A stretch of DNA of 54,329 nucleotides from Collinsella aerofaciens (GTDB lineage: Bacteria; Actinomycetota; Coriobacteriia; Coriobacteriales; Coriobacteriaceae), in NCBI RefSeq assembly GCF_019131995.1, contig NZ_JAHONA010000012.1:1-54329 (forward strand). Reading direction: 5' to 3'. The translations under genes were made by a program, and so were the position numbers. Below, one piece after another: positions 51,335 through 54,329 of this stretch. Numbering within the stretch: position 1 is the stretch's first letter; every line of letters starts with the position of its first letter. The notes under the pieces were generated by a model. It saw only the letters and a list, made by a program, of their open reading frames with translations. It had not been told where the DNA came from and did not search any database.

Positions 51335-51892
51335 CTAGTTCAGCATTGCATCCATCATCTCGGAGTTGACGGAGTCGTCGGCAGACCACTCGCCATCGTC
51401 GTTGCAGGTGTACTTGAAGATAACCGTGGTCTTCCTGGGCTCGGTGGCCTTGGTCACATCGACCATAACCTGACCGGCCATCTTGTACAGCTCGTCATCG
51501 GAAGGAACCGTGTCAAGCGCAGCGACCTTCTCCTGATACTGGGTGGAGAAGTCCTCGACGATCTTGTTCATAGATTTGCATGTAATAGAGACCTCGGCGG
51601 TCGCGACACCCTTGTCCTCGTCGACCGTCACGTCGCCGATCTTGTAGTCAAAGCCCTCAAGATAGGTCTTGGCGTACTCCTTGGGATCGATACCCAGCTG
51701 CTCGAACTCGTCGCCCGAAGCCTCCTCCAGACCAGAGAGGAAGTCGTCGCCACCGTTCTTGACCTCGTCAAACTGCGTCGTAAGATCCTCGGTGATGAGC
51801 TCCTCAACCGAAGGACCTCCACAGCCGGAAAGCACGACCACGCATGCAACCAAGACGGCCATGAGGGGCGCAAGCAGCAGCTTCTTTTTCAT
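51335..51892 (-). CDS. Lipoprotein of unknown function
   Basis: 185 aa from ATG 51892 (MKKKLLLAPLMAVLVACVVV; GGGAGG 6 bases upstream). A signal peptide with lipobox VLSGC puts the lipidated Cys at about residue 24. The mature domain has a cystatin-like alternation of strands (DYKIGDVTVDEDKGVATAEVSITCKSMN, RKTTVIFKYTCNDDGEW), similar in style to DUF5105/DUF4878-like lipoproteins, though I cannot assign one. Two Cys in the mature part may pair. Solitary gene, convergent with the HAD phosphatase across the repeat cluster. Confidence 0.85.
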   Translation of the reverse strand: MKKKLLLAPLMAVLVACVVVLSGCGGPSVEELITEDLTTQFDEVKNGGDDFLSGLEEASGDEFEQLGIDPKEYAKTYLEGFDYKIGDVTVDEDKGVATAEVSITCKSMNKIVEDFSTQYQEKVAALDTVPSDDELYKMAGQVMVDVTKATEPRKTTVIFKYTCNDDGEWSADDSVNSEMMDAMLN

Positions 51893-52128
51893 GTTGTTCC
51901 TCCCAATGAGCGGCACCGCGCTTCCCGGACGCGGCACACGTTGTAATAAGTAAGCCCATACTATCCACTTATGAACACCCTCGGCAACGCGAAGGCGTGG
52001 TCGGTTCGTTTTAGCGTCCGAACGGTTTGCAAGCCCGCCCAACGTACAATAAAACGCTTCCCCGCGATGCAATAAAAAAGGTGGCCGGAAAACCCGACCA
52101 CCCTTGCACATCCTTTGGATGCCGCAGT

Positions 52129-52665
52129 TTACTTGCGAACGACCTTAACGATGGCGTCACCAGCAGCAACGGCAGACTCAGCCTCGACGGCGAGCTCGAC
52201 GTCGGCGAACTCGGCGGTATTGGACACGGCCACGACGACGCAGTCCTTGTAGCCGGCAGCGGCGATCTTGGCGCGGTCGATCTTGAGCATGGGCTGGCCA
52301 GCCTTAACGACATCGTCAGCCTTGACGAAGCCCTCGAAGCCGTCGCCGTTCATGTTGACGGTATCGACGCCAACGTGCACCAAAACCTCGATGCCGCTAT
52401 CAGACTGCAGGCCCACGGCGTGACCCATGGTGACGGTCACCTTGCCGTCGCAGGGAGCGTAGACCAGATCGTCCTCGGGCCACACGGCACAGCCCTTGCC
52501 CAGCACCTCGCCGCTAAAGACGGGATCGGGCACGTCGGCCATCTTGATGACCTTGCCCTTGACGGGCGAGCACAGCACGTCGGCGCCGGCAGAAGTAGAG
52601 ATGGAGGCAGGAGCAGCGGCAGCCGCGGGCTCAGCCTTCTTCTTGAACATGTCAAACAGACCCAT
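52129..52665 (-). CDS. crr: PTS glucose-type EIIA (Crr-like)
   Basis: 178 aa from ATG 52665 (MGLFDMFKKKAEP; GAGGAG 9 bases upstream). After an Ala-rich N-terminal linker come LCSPVKGKVI, VPDPVFSGEVLGKGCAVWP, GHAVGLQSDSGIEVLVHVGVDTV and GFVKADDVVKAGQPML. His82 and His97 match the paired active-site His of EIIA-Glc. It accepts phosphate from HPr for a glucose-family EIICB encoded elsewhere and may have regulatory roles. Stand-alone, with a short upstream gap to the divergent RpiR gene. Confidence 0.94.
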   Translation of the reverse strand: MGLFDMFKKKAEPAAAAAPASISTSAGADVLCSPVKGKVIKMADVPDPVFSGEVLGKGCAVWPEDDLVYAPCDGKVTVTMGHAVGLQSDSGIEVLVHVGVDTVNMNGDGFEGFVKADDVVKAGQPMLKIDRAKIAAAGYKDCVVVAVSNTAEFADVELAVEAESAVAAGDAIVKVVRK

Positions 52666-52991
52666 ACGTTTTCTCCTCTTGATTAAGCGCAACGTTATGC
52701 GCATGCCTATGGTGATTATAGTGCCAAATGGCCAAATTGCTAAGGTGGGGACTCGAATCGCGAGCCCTTCCCGGTAGTGCTCGTGGGACGAGCATCTCCT
52801 TTGCATCGCTGGTCGATAAGCCGAGTATCGCCTGCGCACGGGACGGGCAGAAGCGGGTGCACCAAACCCGATACTTCTTTTCGCTCTCGAGTCCTGCCGC
52901 CGCCTTGTCCCTAACACTTCCTGACACCGACCGAAACGTGCCAGAATAAGCCTGTCCCCTTTTAGCCGGTTTAGCGAATGCGGGAGTTCGC

Positions 52992-53846
52992 ATGGATATC
53001 AAACGCAAGATTACCGAGGCGCAGGGCCTCACCCCCACCGAGCAACAACTCGGCATTGCAGCCCTTGCCATCGGCGAGGACATCCGCGGGCTTTCTATTA
53101 AGGAATTTGCCGCGCGCACCAACGTTTCTGTTGCGAGCGTGCACCGTTTTTGCAAAAAGCTCGGCCTCGAGGGATTCAAAGATCTCAAGGTCGAGCTCAT
53201 CCGCCTGGCGACCGAGGCAGGAAACCGCCGCGACGTGGACATCAACTTTCCCTTCGACGCTACGTCCACCCCTGCGCAGGTCGTGGAGCGCATGGAGGGG
53301 CTCTACCAGACCACGCTGGCCGAAACGCAGGAGCTGCTCGACCCCACGCAACTTGACCATGCCGCCAAGCTCATCGCGAACGCCCGACAGGTCGACATCT
53401 ACACGGGCTCGCACAACCTCTATCCAGCGGGAATGTTCCGCGACCGCCTGCTCTCGGCCGGCAAGAGCGCCACATGCTACGGCAACATCGAGGCACAGGT
53501 GCGCACGGCGCTTACCTCGGATTCAGACCGCGCGGCGATCGTTATCTCCTACAGCGGCCTTGCGCCCAACCTCAAGGAAATCTTGCCGATCCTCAGCAGC
53601 CGGAACGTCCCAGTCATCGTCATCGGCACGCCCTACTGCGCGCGCATTCACCCCGGCTTTGCCGCCTACCTTACGGTGAGCGATCACGAGAGCATGACGC
53701 ATCGTATCACGCAGTTCGCAAGCCACATCGCCGTGCAATACGTACTCGATTCGCTCTACAGCAGCTACTTCGCCAAAGACTACGCCCACTGCTCCGAATT
53801 CCTGGAGCGCTCGTTCCCCCACACCCGCCTCCCGGGACTCAAGTAG
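52992..53846 (+). CDS. RpiR/MurR-family transcriptional regulator
   Basis: 284 aa. N-terminal HTH_6 domain (TPTEQQLGIAALAIGEDIRGLSIKEFAARTNVSVASVHRFCKKLGLEGFKDLK, about 14-66) and a C-terminal SIS sugar-phosphate-binding domain (about 120-255) with DIYTGSHNL and AIVISYSGLAPNLKEILP. Such regulators sense phosphosugars. It is divergent from crr across 326 bases that include a GCCTGTCCCC-type repeat scrap, so control of crr is possible. GGGAG precedes the ATG. A terminator follows the stop. Confidence 0.92.
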   Translation: MDIKRKITEAQGLTPTEQQLGIAALAIGEDIRGLSIKEFAARTNVSVASVHRFCKKLGLEGFKDLKVELIRLATEAGNRRDVDINFPFDATSTPAQVVERMEGLYQTTLAETQELLDPTQLDHAAKLIANARQVDIYTGSHNLYPAGMFRDRLLSAGKSATCYGNIEAQVRTALTSDSDRAAIVISYSGLAPNLKEILPILSSRNVPVIVIGTPYCARIHPGFAAYLTVSDHESMTHRITQFASHIAVQYVLDSLYSSYFAKDYAHCSEFLERSFPHTRLPGLK

Positions 53847-53871
53847 TCATTTAAGAACATCCCCAATGACT
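53845..53871. repeat. AGTCATT/AATGACT palindrome after the RpiR gene
   Basis: AGTCATT (53845-53851) and AATGACT (53865-53871) around TAAGAACATCCCC. It overlaps the stop codon of the RpiR gene and matches modules at about 31365 and 54130. Confidence 0.85.
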
Positions 53872-53915
53872 AACGGCCGACCTAATAACAACTTCTCGTC
53901 ATTAGGTCGGCCGTT
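53872..53915 (+). terminator. Terminator of the RpiR gene
   Basis: AACGGCCGACCTAAT (53872-53886) pairs perfectly with ATTAGGTCGGCCGTT (53901-53915). A further CTAATAAC/GTTATTAG pair lies at 53922-53955. Confidence 0.75.
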
Positions 53916-54056
53916 TCAACTCTAATAACTATTTATTCCGGAAACTCGTTATTAGAATCTGACACAGGAGGCCAGGCTCACGTGTGGCACCATGGCGAAA
54001 AGCAGCTTGCCCCTGCGCTAACCGAATGAGCGTGGATTTTCGGACGTCTATCTAAC

Positions 54057-54120
54057 GAGCGCGGATAATCTCCCACTTTGAGCCCGCACACAGGCCAAAA
54101 ACGGGAGATTATCCACGCTC
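54057..54120. repeat. 18-bp inverted repeat GAGCGCGGATAATCTCCC
   Basis: Arms 54057-54074 and 54103-54120 with one mismatch and a 28-nt loop; a related GAGCGTGGATTTTC lies just upstream at 54028. No gene is visible from 53847 to the window end. Confidence 0.85.
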
Positions 54121-54128
54121 ATTCCTGA

Positions 54129-54329
54129 GTAGTCATTTATGAACGTCCCCAATGACTAGTCCGGCAACGCCGATGTTTCGGCAACGACAGCGAGCGAGCC
54201 GCATTCGGAGCAAGACGACGCCGCAGGTAGAGAACGGACAGCGAGCGGGTCGCATTTGAGACAAGGTGACGTGAAATCAGAACCACCCTTAAAAAGGGTG
54301 GTTTGCTCTTAGGGTATAACCCACGGGCC
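54129..54329. repeat. Composite element, partial copy 3, cut by the window end
   Basis: AGTCATTTATGAACGTCCCC/AATGACT, then GCATTCGGAGCAAGACGACG, core CGCCGCAGGTAGAGAACGGA, ACAAGGTGACGTGAAATCAG and a P2-like hairpin AACCACCCTT/AAGGGTGGTT (54281-54290/54294-54303). The apical loop differs from the two full copies. The P1 partner and P3 are not seen before 54329. Confidence 0.65.

Overview
The window looks like a chromosomal segment of a gut Coriobacteriia bacterium, most likely Collinsella. This is inferred from the high GC content, the actinobacterial dnaK-grpE-dnaJ-hspR order, several mannose-class PTS systems, a [NiFe]-hydrogenase maturation set with NikR, and many dispersed intergenic palindromes. 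No rRNA, CRISPR array, integrase or intact transposase gene was seen.

Layout. Positions 1-7316 hold a probable fructan module: a LevR-like PTS regulator that runs off the left edge, then a B-C-D-A mannose-class PTS and a GH32 glycosidase. A partly deleted copy of the regulator and its upstream region lies just upstream of the PTS genes. Positions 7600-9450 are a graveyard: a kinase-like fragment and an iron alcohol dehydrogenase broken by three frameshifts and a stop. A tRNA-Arg(CCT) follows, with a 129-bp tandem repeat carrying copies of its 3' end. Positions 10099-13381 hold a complete mannose PTS operon with a DUF956 gene. Next come hypA, a large Fe-S/FAD oxidoreductase divergent from a TetR regulator and a DUF5692 membrane protein, a 500-aa membrane-anchored protein, an AAA/DUF4143 ATPase under a nested inverted repeat, and clpB.

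Positions 25600-28600 are an accessory patch: two paralogous anchored proteins, each followed by a three-hairpin array, with a third exported-type protein between them. An aconitase-family hydratase, the hspR-dnaJ-grpE-dnaK operon (minus strand), a small ferredoxin, and nadABC with the NiaR repressor under an 18-19 bp palindrome follow. A LytTR two-component pair, a uracil-DNA-glycosylase-like protein, thioredoxin, nikR and hypF-C-D-E come next. The right end carries a HAD phosphatase, a lipoprotein, the glucose-type EIIA (crr) and an RpiR regulator.

The most notable unexplained signal is a dispersed composite element. Full copies lie at 31404-31576 and 51146-51316, a further partial copy at 54201 onward, and short single-hairpin relatives beside hypA and after hypD. 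Its outer stem is fully different in sequence between the two full copies but pairs almost perfectly in both, and its apical loop, flanking core and terminal hairpin are conserved. This is what a structured RNA, or a structure-selected mobile element, would look like. Other points of interest are the paired hairpin arrays, an apparent promoter capture in front of the fructan PTS, a LevR-like AAA+ domain without the GAFTGA loop, and a 27-bp motif shared only by clpB and dnaK.
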